64,000 nt of DNA. Source: Daedaleopsis sinensis. Its lineage: Eukaryota > Basidiomycota > Agaricomycetes > Polyporales > Polyporaceae. The notes beneath the pieces are model-generated. The model ran no database searches and was not told the origin of the DNA. It was given only the letters and a program-made list of their open reading frames with translations. Made by a program: the position numbers and the translations under genes. Every line of letters starts with the position of its first letter. Position 1 is the first letter of the stretch. The stretch lies in the NCBI GenBank assembly GCA_033807695.1, contig CM066307.1, forward strand, positions 930,001 through 994,000. Reading direction: 5' to 3'. This document shows, one piece after another, positions 1 to 15,018 of the stretch.

Positions 1-810
1 CAAACCACTACCATACCGTACAAACTACTACCAGCCTCCACACCGCCCCCCATCTCAATCAAAACCACACCCGGAAAATAGTGGAGCCCTTCCGATCCCT
101 TCCGCAGACGGGAATTTCTAGAGGCCTTCCGATCCCTTCCGCCGTCGGGAATTTGTGGGAGTGCCTTCAGACAGAGCGGGGGTGCCAGGGGTCGCGGTGC
201 CAAAAGTCACGTGAAGTGGACTTGATTTTCTTGTTTTCAAAACCTGTACACTTTGATCGTGTCCAGGAATAGATACGTTCCTGGATGGCGATCCCTTGCA
301 CTACTCATGTAACCAGAATCTATCCTTGATCTCCACCAGGCATAAGATTAATTTAGCTCATCGGGCGGCGGACCACCGCTAAACGCTGAGACCGCCCACA
401 TGGAAGGAAGCGTATACAACACTCACCGTGTCATGCTGGAGCACCGGCTCACTCCATGCCTTGTCGTTCTACCAAAGCAATTAACGCCGATCGAATCCAA
501 GACCGTCCATAGTACCATGCCAGCGACACCATGCCGCTGGGAACACACCGTGTCCCTCGGCGGCGGCACTTCGTACACTCACGCTCACCGGCTTTCCATT
601 TGCGGAGGGTCAGACAGAGAGCACGATCAGCGGGAAAAACATGCAAGATGCACCAGCAGCAGGCTGGGTCGTAAGCATACAGATACAGCTGTACATGCTC
701 GACAATGCGGACAAACGACGTGCGGCATATGATACAGAATCCTACAGCATAGCCCCCCAAGCATCAGTACGTAGAGTATAGCATAGCACACACACCGGTT
801 GCAAGGAACG
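1..810. other. Left-edge intergenic stretch, no gene recognised
   Basis: No reading frame here resembles a known family or has plausible splice structure. It probably contains the 3' UTR of the leftward MYST acetyltransferase, which stops at 811. A short tandem duplication lies at about 86-157 and is listed separately. Confidence 0.5.
86..157. repeat. Two-copy tandem duplication (about 38 bp unit)
   Basis: The phrase CCTTCCGATCCCTTCCGC followed by a near-identical CGGGAATTT occurs twice in direct orientation, at about 87-114 and 125-152. The copies differ at a few bases only. No function can be assigned. Confidence 0.7.
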
Positions 811-4880
<4,070 letters not shown>

Positions 4881-5725
4881 GGTGAGCAGCTTGGGGAGGT
4901 CGGAGAGGCAGCGATGCGGCTAACGCGAGAATGGGGGAGTTCGCCGTCGTCGACAATGGCGGGCTGGATACGGGTTGTTTACGCTTTGTTTGGCGATGTG
5001 GAACTTGTAAGCTGTCGCGGTATTTAATGCGCCTGACCCGCTCAGCTCGCAGTCCTCCGACTTTGGATGGGCTGCTCACGGACTCGGCAGCGACAAGAGG
5101 GGCTGGGGAACGTCGCGGACAGCGACAGAATATCTGGAGACTGGCTCAGCCAACCCGAAAAGCTCGTCATCTGCTGGTTCCGGGGTCCGGGCGTCACTTG
5201 GGGGACGCCACACAGGCTGAGTGAGCTCTGACTGCCTTGGACCCCGCTCTCTTACACTCTCCCCACCTGCGACACCCGCAGGGTATTGTATCACACGCGC
5301 ATGTATCTCTCTGACAAACGTGTACTGTTGCTGTGTGTTCGATTGACACTACGAGTGAAGGGGTGCTCAATGGGCTTTCCGGGCACTCCCCGCCTGATAG
5401 CAAAGGCGCCCATGCGATGGGGTATCGAAGACGACGAATGTGCATTTTTTACCCAGAAATACGGGGTGGTAGACGGCGTTGGAGGTGCGAGAGCGGGAGA
5501 CGGTGGCTCGCAGGGTGCGCACAGGAGGAGTGGGCCGGAGATGGGCGAGAAAAGGGCGGTTTGCGTAAGAGTGGCTGAAGGGCGTGGCTCTCTAGAACCA
5601 AACAACAAATAAGGACGCCGTGGGCGACGACACTCTCTCACTCGAAACTGCTCTGCGCTATATCAGTTTGATAGCTCCCCCTCTCTCTCTCCCGAACCAC
5701 CATCTCCTTCGCACCGACGCCCCCA
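4881..5725. promoter_or_regulatory. Divergent intergenic region between MYST acetyltransferase and LAMMER kinase
   Basis: This non-coding gap separates two genes that start away from each other (ATG at 4880 on minus, ATG at 5726 on plus), so it must hold both promoters. A CT-rich run just upstream of the kinase start (about 5672-5710, repeated CTCTC) is typical of fungal promoters or 5' UTRs. No clear TATA box was seen. Confidence 0.6.
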
Positions 5726-7714
5726 ATGCAGGCCGCAGTGCACCAGATGGCTCCCCAGCTCCTACCACAGTACACCCACCCCTCACATCGGCCTCTGGCA
5801 GCCAGCAACATCGGCGCCATGCCCACTCCCCCCGTGACGGCTCGGAAACGCAAGCGGCAGCAGTACACGGTCACCTACAGCGAGGTCCAAGAGGTCGACA
5901 ACACAGGCAAGGTCCGCGAGGTGATCGTCATAGACGACACTCCTCCGCCTTCAACCGTCTCCCCTGCAACAACCCACACCGCCATGTATTCCGCCTCATA
6001 CCAACCTCCCGTCTACTCCGCACCAATCCGCACAAGAGCAAGAGCTGCTGCGGAGGCTGCCCTCTCATCGAGCTCATCTTCAGGAATCACCGTTCCTGCG
6101 CCAAAGAAGCGGAAGCGGGATCCCGCAGACGATGTCGGCAGTCTCTCTAAGAAGGTGGTGTCCAATGGCGCACTGTCCAACGCTATCGCTCCGGCAAAGT
6201 CGTTTGTGGGTGTTGGTGCTGCTCTCGCAGAAGACGTGAGTACTACCCATATTCTCCTGCTTCAGCATCGCTGATCTATCTATCATGCATATCAGCCGTC
6301 GAAAGCTCAGGTTCCCTGCGACGACAAAGAGGGACACTATATCATAGTCCCGGATGACATGATCTACAAGCGGTGTAAGTGGTTGCACCGACCTCAGGCT
6401 TGATAATCGACTGAGCTTCGCATGCTCGCAGACCGAACCGTCCGGTTACTTGGTCAGGGCACGTTTGGAAAGGTCGTCGAGGCTGTCGACACAGAAACCA
6501 ACAAGAGAGTAGCTATCAAGATCATCCGAGCTATCCCGAAGTATCGTGACGCCAGCAAGATCGAGGTCCGTGTCCTGCAGAAGCTGAAGGAACGGGATCC
6601 CCTCAACCGACAGTAAGAATCCCTACGTACGACGTTGGTTTATGTGTTGACCCGTGTCACAGCAAATGCATCCACTTGCTTGCGTGGTTTGACCACCGCA
6701 ATCACATATGCCTGGTCTCAGAGTTGCTTGGCATGTGTGTATACGACTTTCTCAAGGAGAACGACTTCGCTCCTTTCCCACGTCAGCATATCCAATCTTT
6801 CGCAAGGCAACTTCTTGGCAGTGTAGCATGTATGACCCTTTTTTCTGTTTTGCCACGGTTCATGTCGCTGAGTACCGTCATGTCTCAGTCCTTCACGAAC
6901 TCCACTTGATTCACACCGACCTCAAGCCCGAAAATATCTTATTGGTAAACAATGATTATCAAGTTGTGCAAGTTCCCACATCATCCAAGGTAATGTTGCA
7001 ACGACATAGTACCAGGATCTAATTCTCACTACGTTTTCCGCAAGCAGCGCGGTGCGCCATCACGGAGCAAACGAATACTCCACTCAACGGATATTCGGCT
7101 CATCGACTTCGGGTCTGCGACTTTCGAAGACGAATATCATTCAAGCGTTGTATCAACACGACACTATCGTGCACCGGAGATTATTCTCGGTGCGTTAACC
7201 ATGGCCATCCGTTGACTGTGTTCTGATCGGCGGCCACTGCAGGGCTTGGTTGGTCGTTCCCTTGCGACGTGTTCTCTCTCGGTTGCATTCTGGTCGAGTT
7301 TTACACTGGTGTCGCTCTGTTTCAAACCCACGACAACCTCGAGCACCTTGCCATGATGGAACAAGTCATGGGTAAGATGCCAGAACGATTCGCGCGGTCC
7401 GGTGCACGAGCGAAGCCAGAATACTTCAAAGAAGGGAGCAAGCTAGACTGGCCCAAACCGAAGGCGACGAGACAGAGCAGGAAGGAAGTCCGGGCGTGTC
7501 GGAGCCTCCAGGTATGTCCTCGTGCCCCTCGCAACATGGCTTGGACTTATAGCTGATGGCCCAGCAGGAGATCGTGCCCGCTAACGACCCAATCAACCGG
7601 AGTTTCCTCGATCTCGTGAAGAGACTGCTCACGTTCGACCCGCATCAGCGCATCACAGTCAAGGAGGCCCTCAACCATCCATACTTCTCCCTACAAATCC
7701 CTAACGAATATTGA
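5726..7714 (+). CDS. lkh1: LAMMER (CLK-type) dual-specificity protein kinase
   Basis: Seven or more exons encode an N-terminal basic, low-complexity region of about 180 residues with NLS-like KRKR and KKRKR clusters, then a complete kinase domain. Visible landmarks are the glycine loop [12 protein letters not shown], the ATP lysine in VAIKII, the catalytic loop HTDLKPEN, the DFG motif in [12 protein letters not shown], and STRHYRAPE in the activation segment. The family signature falls at 7340-7376 and reads [11 protein letters not shown], where the canonical form is EHLAMMERILG; the Arg is Gln here. The protein ends with the kinase C-lobe phrase [22 protein letters not shown] kinases phosphorylate SR-type splicing factors and transcription regulators in the nucleus. 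Start chosen at the first ATG in frame with the basic N-terminus. Exon joins were inferred from GT/AG sites that keep the kinase frame open. Confidence 0.93.
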
Positions 7715-10127
7715 ACGATCTGGTCATGCTCGCACCTCACTCCCGGTTCATCACTGGTCGGTACCATATGGACAGGCCCAGGCTGCCGTTGTATACTCTC
7801 CCACTCGTCTACATACAGTACTGCTATCGCCGTCGCATGGTCGCTATTCCGTCCGCTACTTGAAGCTTTCGACATTCAATTCTGGAAGTCCACCTCTGTA
7901 CAACACGCAATAGTGTGCAAATCCCACCTTCTTTCTCCCCTTGGATGCCCGTCTTTCCTCCGCCCCTTTCGATCGGTTCTACACCGTTGAGCAAGGACAC
8001 TCTTACCCCCATCCTCCCCTCCGCACCTTCCTTCCGGCCCCACCACACCCCTATGCCCCATGCCCTTTGCCGACGTTGAAAGCGACACCAATCCGACTGC
8101 TTACTGCCTTATTTTCTTCATCCTCTCTCAATGCCCCATCTTGTATCTATCCTAGGTCGCGGTCTCTTGTTTCGTCTACTAAGTCTATATACATAGATGC
8201 GTCGTCGCTCAGCCGAGCACGGCGCTGTACAAAGCGTCCGCCGATGAACGTGCGTACCTCGACCTGGCAACGGCGCGCTCAGCAAGTGGTCCGTGCGCGG
8301 GGGGAGGACAGCTTACGTTGAGGGTCAGAACAGCGGTCCCGGGATCGATCCGCCCCGTTCTATTCCGCAGCCCGGATCTGCATCAGCTTGCTTGCAACCT
8401 TCCAACCCGAGACCTCGGGCAGCCCACGGCCACGGCCAGGTGTGTCTCTCCCATTCGCTCTCCCCACATGTCCTTCTCTGCCGGATGGTTATGTTGTGGC
8501 AGTCTGCAGATACAGATCCCTACCGCCCGAAGCTCCGACTCGAATACCCCTCGACCCACGCGTGCGCATGTGACAAATTCCCAGCATGCCGCCCCGCTCC
8601 CCCAATTCGTGTGGTGCATCAACTGCCCTTTCCCGGTGCGGACCCTCCTGCTGCACAAGTACCCATTGGCTCGACCCGTCTCCACTCACGAACTAGATCT
8701 TTCAGGGAACCTTGCTCAGTGCTGCGTTACTCGGCCAACCATCGGAGGCGATAGCAGGCCGGACGGGTCCTCCCATGCCGTCCCGCCGTTCGCCGAAGCC
8801 AGACTTCAAATAGGTGCGAGTTACCGTGCGGCCGGGACGTGCCTGCCGCGCGGGTCCAGACGGGACACGCAGGAGGCCGCGAACGTGACGCAGGACGCGT
8901 CGCAGCGCGTCGCCCGCAGCGACCCTCGCCAGTACTAGTGGCCCCGGCGAAAGAACGCGGGCCTTGTGACCACGACGGCCGCGGGTGCCTGCGCCGCCCG
9001 GGATCCAGACGGCGAAGGGTGTCGGTCGCCGCTGCAGCTGGAGCTGGAGCTGGAGCTCAGAGGCCGAGGCCGAGGCGTCGCGGGAGGATCTTGCGTTCTG
9101 GGAACCAGAAGACGCGGCCGCGCGCGCGCGTCCGAGCTTTCGCCACACAGATAGCTGCGCCCCACGGCCACGGCTTCCCCGCCGCCGCCTTCGCCCCGAG
9201 GCTGAGCTAGACGTCACAGTCGACTTCGGGGCGCGGGACAGCTCAGCGTGAGTGCGCCGCGGGCTGCGGTGACCAGTCTGATCTATATCTGCGGGCTTTG
9301 TCTGCGGCCGAGGCGTCGTCTGGCCGTCGAGTGTGCTGTGTGCTGTGTCGAGGCCGCAATTGAGCTCGGCCTGAGAGCGCAGCGCGCACCAGGCAGCTGG
9401 CAGCTGCGCATAATGGGCGACAGGGGATTCGCCCTGGCATTGGCTGTCAGAAGAACCGTTGCATATGAATGGGCAGCGGACATGGGCGCGCCGGCCGCGC
9501 CGTACAACCTCCGCCCCACACGGGGAACATTCGCGAGCCTAGGCACTCGTGGCATGAACAACATGGCCAGTTGTAAGAGGCGAGTCCGATATCGGCGAAT
9601 GCATCATGAAGCTGGCACAAGATAAAAGTATCGGGCTGAGGATGGATAGCGGGATGTATTTGGTGAGTCTTCTAGCCCCAAGGTTACCACGCGCCCTTGT
9701 ACGTCCGACTTCACGCTGTTCTGGCCTATCGCACATGCGTGGACCGGGGACCAGAAGGAACATGTATGAAGGCCTTCACCATGAAGTAGAACGGCGTGAT
9801 AGGGGGGTACTCGGCTTTGCATACATGAGGCCTCCTACGACGTACCGGGTGAACGGGAACTGCTGGGTCGTTGACTACTGTCAAGAAAAATAAACATACC
9901 TGACGTCAACTGCAGTACTACGGGAAGGGCCCCCATGTGTTGCAGATCGTGCACACGCTCACAAAGCTTCCCAAATTGTTCCAGTGTGAAAAAAGCCGCG
10001 TTTCAGATCAGCTGGTCACAGTGCGTGCGCATACGGAGCCTCGCGAATAACCCTAACAAGCAATCCCAATACCATATGGAAACAATAGCGAAGTGATGCC
10101 GAGTGAAGACCGACTGCGAGCTCCAGC
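7715..10127. other. 2.4-kb stretch without a recognisable gene
   Basis: Several open frames cross this GC-rich segment, but they are Arg/Ala/Pro-rich low-complexity translations on both strands, without domain similarity or sensible splice sites. A hexanucleotide run lies at 9034-9057. The region between the kinase stop and the leftward peptidase stop would also hold both 3' UTRs. A non-coding RNA cannot be excluded. Confidence 0.5.
9034..9057. repeat. (CTGGAG)n hexanucleotide microsatellite, about four units
   Basis: GCAGCTGGAGCTGGAGCTGG continues as a near-perfect hexamer repeat at this position, followed by a GAGGCC-type run. Read on minus it would give a Leu-Gln repeat, which explains the misleading open frame there. 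Confidence 0.8.
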
Positions 10128-11984
10128 CTAGACGAGCTTCGCAAGGGAGATGCTGTTCTTCGTCACGTCCGTCGAGAAGTAAGCGTTCTTCAAGAACACA
10201 TCGCCAACCTGCGGAGACGCAAGCCGCGTCAGCCTGCGTCCACGAGCACATCGCACGAGGAGGGGAAACATACCAGCCAGGTGGTGGCGTCGATGATCTG
10301 GCCCGACGAGATGCCCGACACGCAGTTCGTGCCCGTGTTGTCCGCCTGGGCGAAGATGAGGTCCTCGGTGCTGATCGCGAACGCCGTGCCGCCGAACGAG
10401 AGCGCGATGCTCGTCTTCGTGTCGCACGGGATGGTGAACCCGCCCTGACCGTCGGACTGTGCGCCGGGAATCGCAGCGTGAACCGCCGCCGCGTCCGCGG
10501 GCGGGGCGACGATGAGCGTGGTACCGGTGTCGAGGATCGCGTTGCGGCCCTGGAGGCCGAGGTCCTTGCCGTCTGCGGTCACGGCGTCCATCGCGCCTTC
10601 CCAGAAGCCGCCCGTCGCGCCCGTCGCGACATTGTTGAAGGTCACGAGGGTGGCGGGGTCGAACTTGGTCTCGTCAAGACCACCGAAGGTGATCTCGCCA
10701 TCGTTCTTGTTGTCCGCGACACGGGAGATCTTGTACGAGGTGATGGCGTCGGTGATCTGGCCAGCTTTCGCGAGGGCCTCGACCGGGGTGAGGACCCCCT
10801 GGTTGGACAGCGTCTGTCGGGGAGTCAGTTTTTACGCAACAGTGCATTCTTTATAGGGCTCTACTGACCGACTGAGCGAGACCCATCAGACCATCAAAGG
10901 GCACCGAGTTGTCGGAGAAGTCGGGAGTCTCCTCGAGCGCAACACCGAAGGTATGAGCGGGGAGCGCGAGACCCGCGAGTGTCACGTCGTCTGTGATGAT
11001 ATCCCCAGCAACGGCTCCAGTACCGTACGTTACCTGGAACTGCTTCTTGGTGTCAACGAAGGACGAAGAGCTCTGCGTACCCAGGAACTGGTGGTTTCCC
11101 TAGAGATAAGCGAAAGAAGTTGGATTAGGTTCGACAGTTCGAAGCGGAGACGTTCGATGGTACGCACGCAGCCTCCGCCAGCTGACGATTGGCAACCCTC
11201 GGCGCCGACCCAGAAGTCTGCTGAGCCCGAGTCCATGAGAATGTGGAAGTCCCGGGGAGGTGTGCCAATCTGCACGGTTGCGATGTAGCCGACATCGTGA
11301 GCTCTGACATTCATGTATGGCATGTCAGGGACCTCTTTTTGATCATCCATTCAACACTACGCACTCGATATCAAGCCCGAGCGAGTTGTTTGCGGTCGGC
11401 GCGTTGGCAGGCGTCAGATTGGCGGTAGGGTCGGCACCAGCACCGGCGCCGGCACCGGCACCAGCACCCGCATTGCCGCCCTTGCCCTTGCCCTTGCCCT
11501 TCTTGGCGGCCTTGATGACCTTTCCTCCCTTCGCCAGCGACGCAAGCTCGAAGTCGTCCTCGTCATCCTCGTCAACAACCGCAGCCTGGGCCTTGGAGGC
11601 ACCCTGACGGTTGTAGCGTTTGCCAATCTTGGGACGACCGCCCGGGGGGATGAACATGCGCTTGTGGAGGTTCGCTTCGAGCTCGCGCTTGCTCGGTGGC
11701 TCCACGCCTCTCATGCGTGCGAGGCGCCTTTGGCTACGGTTGATGTGCTGCTGCAACAACTAGACATGCGGAGGTGGGTCAACACAGAGCATGTACAGGG
11801 CAACGACGCAACATACGATTGTGGGGTGGACATCACCGCGGTTCTGGTGGATGCGCTTCAAGGGGAGGGTGACGGTCTTGGCTGCGCGCTTTGTGGTCGG
11901 GGCGGCGTGTACGCCATTGTCGGTGACGGCGAGAAGGACGATGATGCTAGCAAGGAGAGTGGAGAACGAGAGAGCGAGCTGCAT
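10128..11984 (-). CDS. Secreted pepsin-like aspartic peptidase (family A1)
   Basis: The spliced minus-strand gene starts at ATG 11984 with a clear signal peptide (MQLALSFSTLLASIIVLLAV, cleavage near VHA-A). A propeptide follows that contains VTLPLKRI, LLQQHINRSQRRLARM and a low-complexity GKGKGKGG plus Gly-Ala tract at about 11440-11500. The first catalytic motif is ILMDSGSADFWVG (about 11230) and the second is AILDTGTTLIVAPP (about 10525). Between them are QFQVTYGTGAVAGDI, PFDGLMGLAQS and SYKISRVADNKNDGEITFGG. The last exon ends in FLKNAYFSTDVTKNSISLAKLV at 10128. This is the full two-lobe fold of extracellular basidiomycete acid proteases, which digest protein outside the cell. The first motif has DSG rather than DTG, a common active variant. 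A TATA-like site lies about 130 bp upstream. The extra residues VPDMPYMNVRAH before the core may reflect an uncertain intron edge. Confidence 0.93.
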
Positions 11985-12685
11985 GATTGGGACCGGCCTG
12001 CGCTGTAACCTGAGGAAAGAAACTTGGAAGAAAGAAACGGACAAGGACCCGGCCTTGCAAGTGAACGAGGGAGGAGAAGGGGGATGGCGTGCGGGAGTCG
12101 CGCGTTGGGTGTCTTTATAGAACAACCGCTTGAGGACGGATGATTGTTGCCAAAGTGCTCCATAACGCCTGATCTATTCTGGCGCCCGCGTCAGTACAGT
12201 CTTGAGCTAACAATAGAACGAGCACCTACTTACTATTCCGGCTACAACACCGGCTACAACACCCGCTCCCTAGCCCTCCTTCCCCCTTCCACCAGTCCTC
12301 TCCAGCCCACCACGACACGTATGCCACGTCTCTTGCGCCCGGAGCTGAAACAGAAACGTCGTGTGGACATGCAAACCATGAAGTGAGCAGCGTACCTGCT
12401 CCAGATGCCTCCGCAGCATCTCCGCGATCTCGCACTCGATATCGCGATCGAAGGTCAGATCGCCTTGGCAACACCGGCCCTACCAGATGGAACCTACCAA
12501 ATGGAACCTACTAATGGTACTTTCAGATTTACCTCACACTCCATATGAACCATCATGTTTCTTCGAGCCTCGGCCAATTGAACCTCACGTAGACGTGCAG
12601 TGTCTTTTGGAACGCATTGGGCAGTACACAGTCTCGAGAAGTACACACCACGAGATGGGCGTGCGCGCTGCTGATGAACCAACAA
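11985..12685. promoter_or_regulatory. Upstream region of aspartic peptidase
   Basis: This gap lies between the leftward peptidase start and the leftward enoyl-CoA hydratase stop. It contains a TATA-like element on the minus strand at 12113-12120. A short minus-strand frame at about 12400-12470 is charged, but no gene could be built from it. Confidence 0.5.
12113..12120 (-). promoter_or_regulatory. TATA box-like element of aspartic peptidase
   Basis: On the minus strand the sequence reads CTATAAAG, about 130 bp upstream of the peptidase ATG at 11984. Position and sequence fit a core promoter TATA box. Inference only. Confidence 0.5.
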
Positions 12686-13890
12686 TCACAGCCGCGCCTT
12701 CGCTGCCGCATCATCAGCGAGCACGTCCGAACCAACCTGTACTTCACTTGTCAAGGCCCCAATCACGTCCCTGTAGAGTACTCGCTGTATGATGCCACCA
12801 CAGAGAAGGTATCAGCAAGCGTGTTGGTGGCTGAATATGCGGCAGAGGGAATGCCGTACCTTGTTCACACCCCATGCACCAGTCTTCGCAATCGGTCCCA
12901 GCTTGTCTCCTAAGGCCTGTGCTGCCGTGATGACTGCCTCGGTATTCCCTTCGACGATGTGGTCGACCAAGCCCAAGGCTAGCGCCTCCTTAGGAGTGAA
13001 CCTATGTCCCTCGACTACTATCTTGCGTAATGTTTGAGGGCTAGGGACCTTCGCCTTGAGGACTGCTATCAGCGGATGTGGCAATGTCGCGCCGAAGTGT
13101 ATCTGTTCGGTCATAGCGGCGAAGAGAAGTCGGTGACTGTCGCATCAAGGATAGAACCTCACCACGCACCTCGTTCATACACATCCACGCGTTTCGCTTG
13201 CTACCATCTGTCATGACTCGGTAGTCACATGCCAATGCGAGTATCATGCCACCTGCGAAGCTGTGGCCGTTTATAGCAGCAATGACAGGGACTGAATCGG
13301 TCGCTATGAGCGAGCGTTCAGACCGCATTTATACATGGAGCACTCACTAGGGAACGTGACAAGACGGTGTAGCATGGGGTTAAAGGTCACTTACGGACAT
13401 GTGTGAACGTGAAGCCACGCGCGTAACATGCCATAGGGACTCACGGGGAAAGAAGTTCGTTTTGAACGTCGGATCCTTGGTAGCATTGGCAAAGTCAAGA
13501 CCTATGCGCGACCGTTCGTGAATGGACCGACGCTTGCTGGGGATTGCATACGCACCGTTGCTGAAGAACTTGTCCTGCTTCCTGTTCCCTACAATGATAA
13601 CGGCACCTGTGCACAGAGCTCCGTCCTTCTTCGCCACTCCCGCCCGCCAGTTCTCCCGCCAGTGCTTCTCCACCGCGTCCAACGCGGGGTTCAGAGCCTT
13701 GGTGAGGAACACGTCCGTCAAGCGGTTATCATCACCGTTGTGCATCTCGATCACCCAAGTAGATGGAGAAGCTGCGAAGGAAAGCCACATCCAGTAAGTC
13801 CCTTGGTAACAGCTAACCGGGAATGGTAGACGTACGGTGGGTGACTGTTACCAGCGGATTGCTCGACGGAAAGTTGCCTGGGTACGACAT
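12686..13890 (-). CDS. Enoyl-CoA hydratase/isomerase (crotonase fold), probably peroxisomal
   Basis: Six or so exons are read leftward from ATG at 13890 (MSYPGNFPSSNPLVTVTH) to TGA at 12686. The joins restore a continuous crotonase protein: PSPSTWVIEMHNGDDNR, ALCTGAVIIVGNRKQDKFFS, LDFANATKDP, FNPMLHRLVTFP, SVPVIAAINGHSFAGGM (oxyanion-hole segment), LALACDYRVMTD, ILHFGAT-like after the next intron, KAKVPSPQTLRKIVVEGHRF, ALALGLVDHIVEGN, and a last exon with RVLYRDVIGALTSEVQ. The C-terminus is AKARL, and ARL fits the PTS1 consensus, so import into peroxisomes is likely. The family hydrates or isomerises unsaturated acyl-CoA during fatty-acid beta-oxidation; whether this one is a hydratase or a delta-isomerase cannot be decided. 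It diverges from the NDUFB10-like gene across 465 bp. Confidence 0.88.
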
Positions 13891-14355
13891 GATGTGCGAT
13901 AGGTTTGCCTACGTTCAAGTCTCTGGCTGTGGTAGATATGCAGGGAAGAGTGCAGGGAGGGCTTGACGAGGGCTATTACTATTAGAGTCCCGCTCCGGGT
14001 TCCAATTTCCAAACGTACCGCATTCACGTGCAAGGATGTGTTAACTGTAATGATTCGGACAGATCGCTCAAAACGTCATAACGGGTTCAAGCTCGCGCTG
14101 AGCAGTCATGTCAAGCACGCAGAGGATTGAGAGTATAGATAGCTAGCAAGTAAGGAGTTGTGGTAAAGGCAGCCAAAAAGTTATCGCAACGACGCGGTAT
14201 GGACGCGTTAGCGCCTACAAGCTACAAGTCTCAGCGCTTCTGCACAAACGCTCGTCGGATGATCACGTGTGGACCACAAGCGCCTCGAACTGCTGCCAAG
14301 TGCTGGAGAGTTGAGCTCAATATCCTCCGCGACCACTATCACTCGACTGCCGGCC
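13891..14355. promoter_or_regulatory. Divergent promoter region, crotonase and complex I subunit
   Basis: This 465-bp gap lies between two starts facing away from each other. No gene and no clear TATA motif were seen. Confidence 0.5.
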
Positions 14356-14706
14356 ATGCCCATAGACGAAGCCCGTGTGGCAGAATACAAAGGTATGTGG
14401 ATATGTTTGCTGCTCAGGCACAGCAGCTATCTGACCGGTCCAATAGCACGCCTCGCCGAGCGCGAGGAGATCATGCGGGAGTCGTGGATCCGGACGATGG
14501 AGGCCAAGCTCGTCCGCGACAAGCTCGACCACTGCTACCAGACGGAGGGCGTGAACCACTTGGAGAGCTGCAAAGACCTTCGGGAGCGGTATATTGAGAT
14601 GCTGAAGGATAATAGGGTGAGTCCACGTCTTCCGGAATCGTGTATGCTGCGTGCTCAGGGCCCTTGATCGCACCAGGTGAAGGGCTACAAGAATATTGAT
14701 CTATAG
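14356..14706 (+). CDS. NDUFB10: NADH:ubiquinone oxidoreductase NDUFB10/PDSW-type subunit (fungal 12-kDa)
   Basis: Three exons: ATG at 14356 (MPIDEARVAEYK), intron starting GTATGTGG, a main exon containing EREEIMRESWIRTMEAKLVR, CYQTEGVNHLESC and LRERYIEMLKDNR, a second intron starting GTGAGTCC, and a 9-codon last exon VKGYKNIDL ending at 14706. The result is about 84 aa, short like the fungal 12-kDa subunit, and the EGVNHLExC...LRERYxxML pattern is diagnostic of this accessory subunit. It sits in the membrane arm of respiratory complex I in the mitochondrial inner membrane and has no catalytic role itself. Two cysteines 12 residues apart frame the central helix. It converges with the TRAP-alpha-like gene; their stops are 313 bp apart. 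Confidence 0.9.
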
Positions 14707-15018
14707 AACGCCCCCATATCTTGTAATGCTATCCCCTCGCGCTATCCCCTCGCGCTGCATCTTCGCATGAACGCTTCGCTGTCAATGCTCCCACCGACAA
14801 TTTCAAGACTCTTCCCTCGTCCCTACACTATTCACTGAGCTGCAATAATGCAACTGGACTACGAATCCTTGGACATTTCCAAGGTTTCTCAACTACGACC
14901 GTTCGTGCAGCAAGCAAGAGTATTATAAATTAGTATGCGCATCACAGATGTATGGTACGCCGCGGCTCATGCGTGCTCAAATGCCGCTTTTGCGTCCGTG
15001 TCCACTGCGACTACTACT

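Noticed and set aside
8702..9217. 171-codon open frame on minus strand
   Set aside because: Arg/Ala/Ser-rich low complexity caused by GC-rich DNA and the CTGGAG repeat; no domain and no neighbouring exons in phase.
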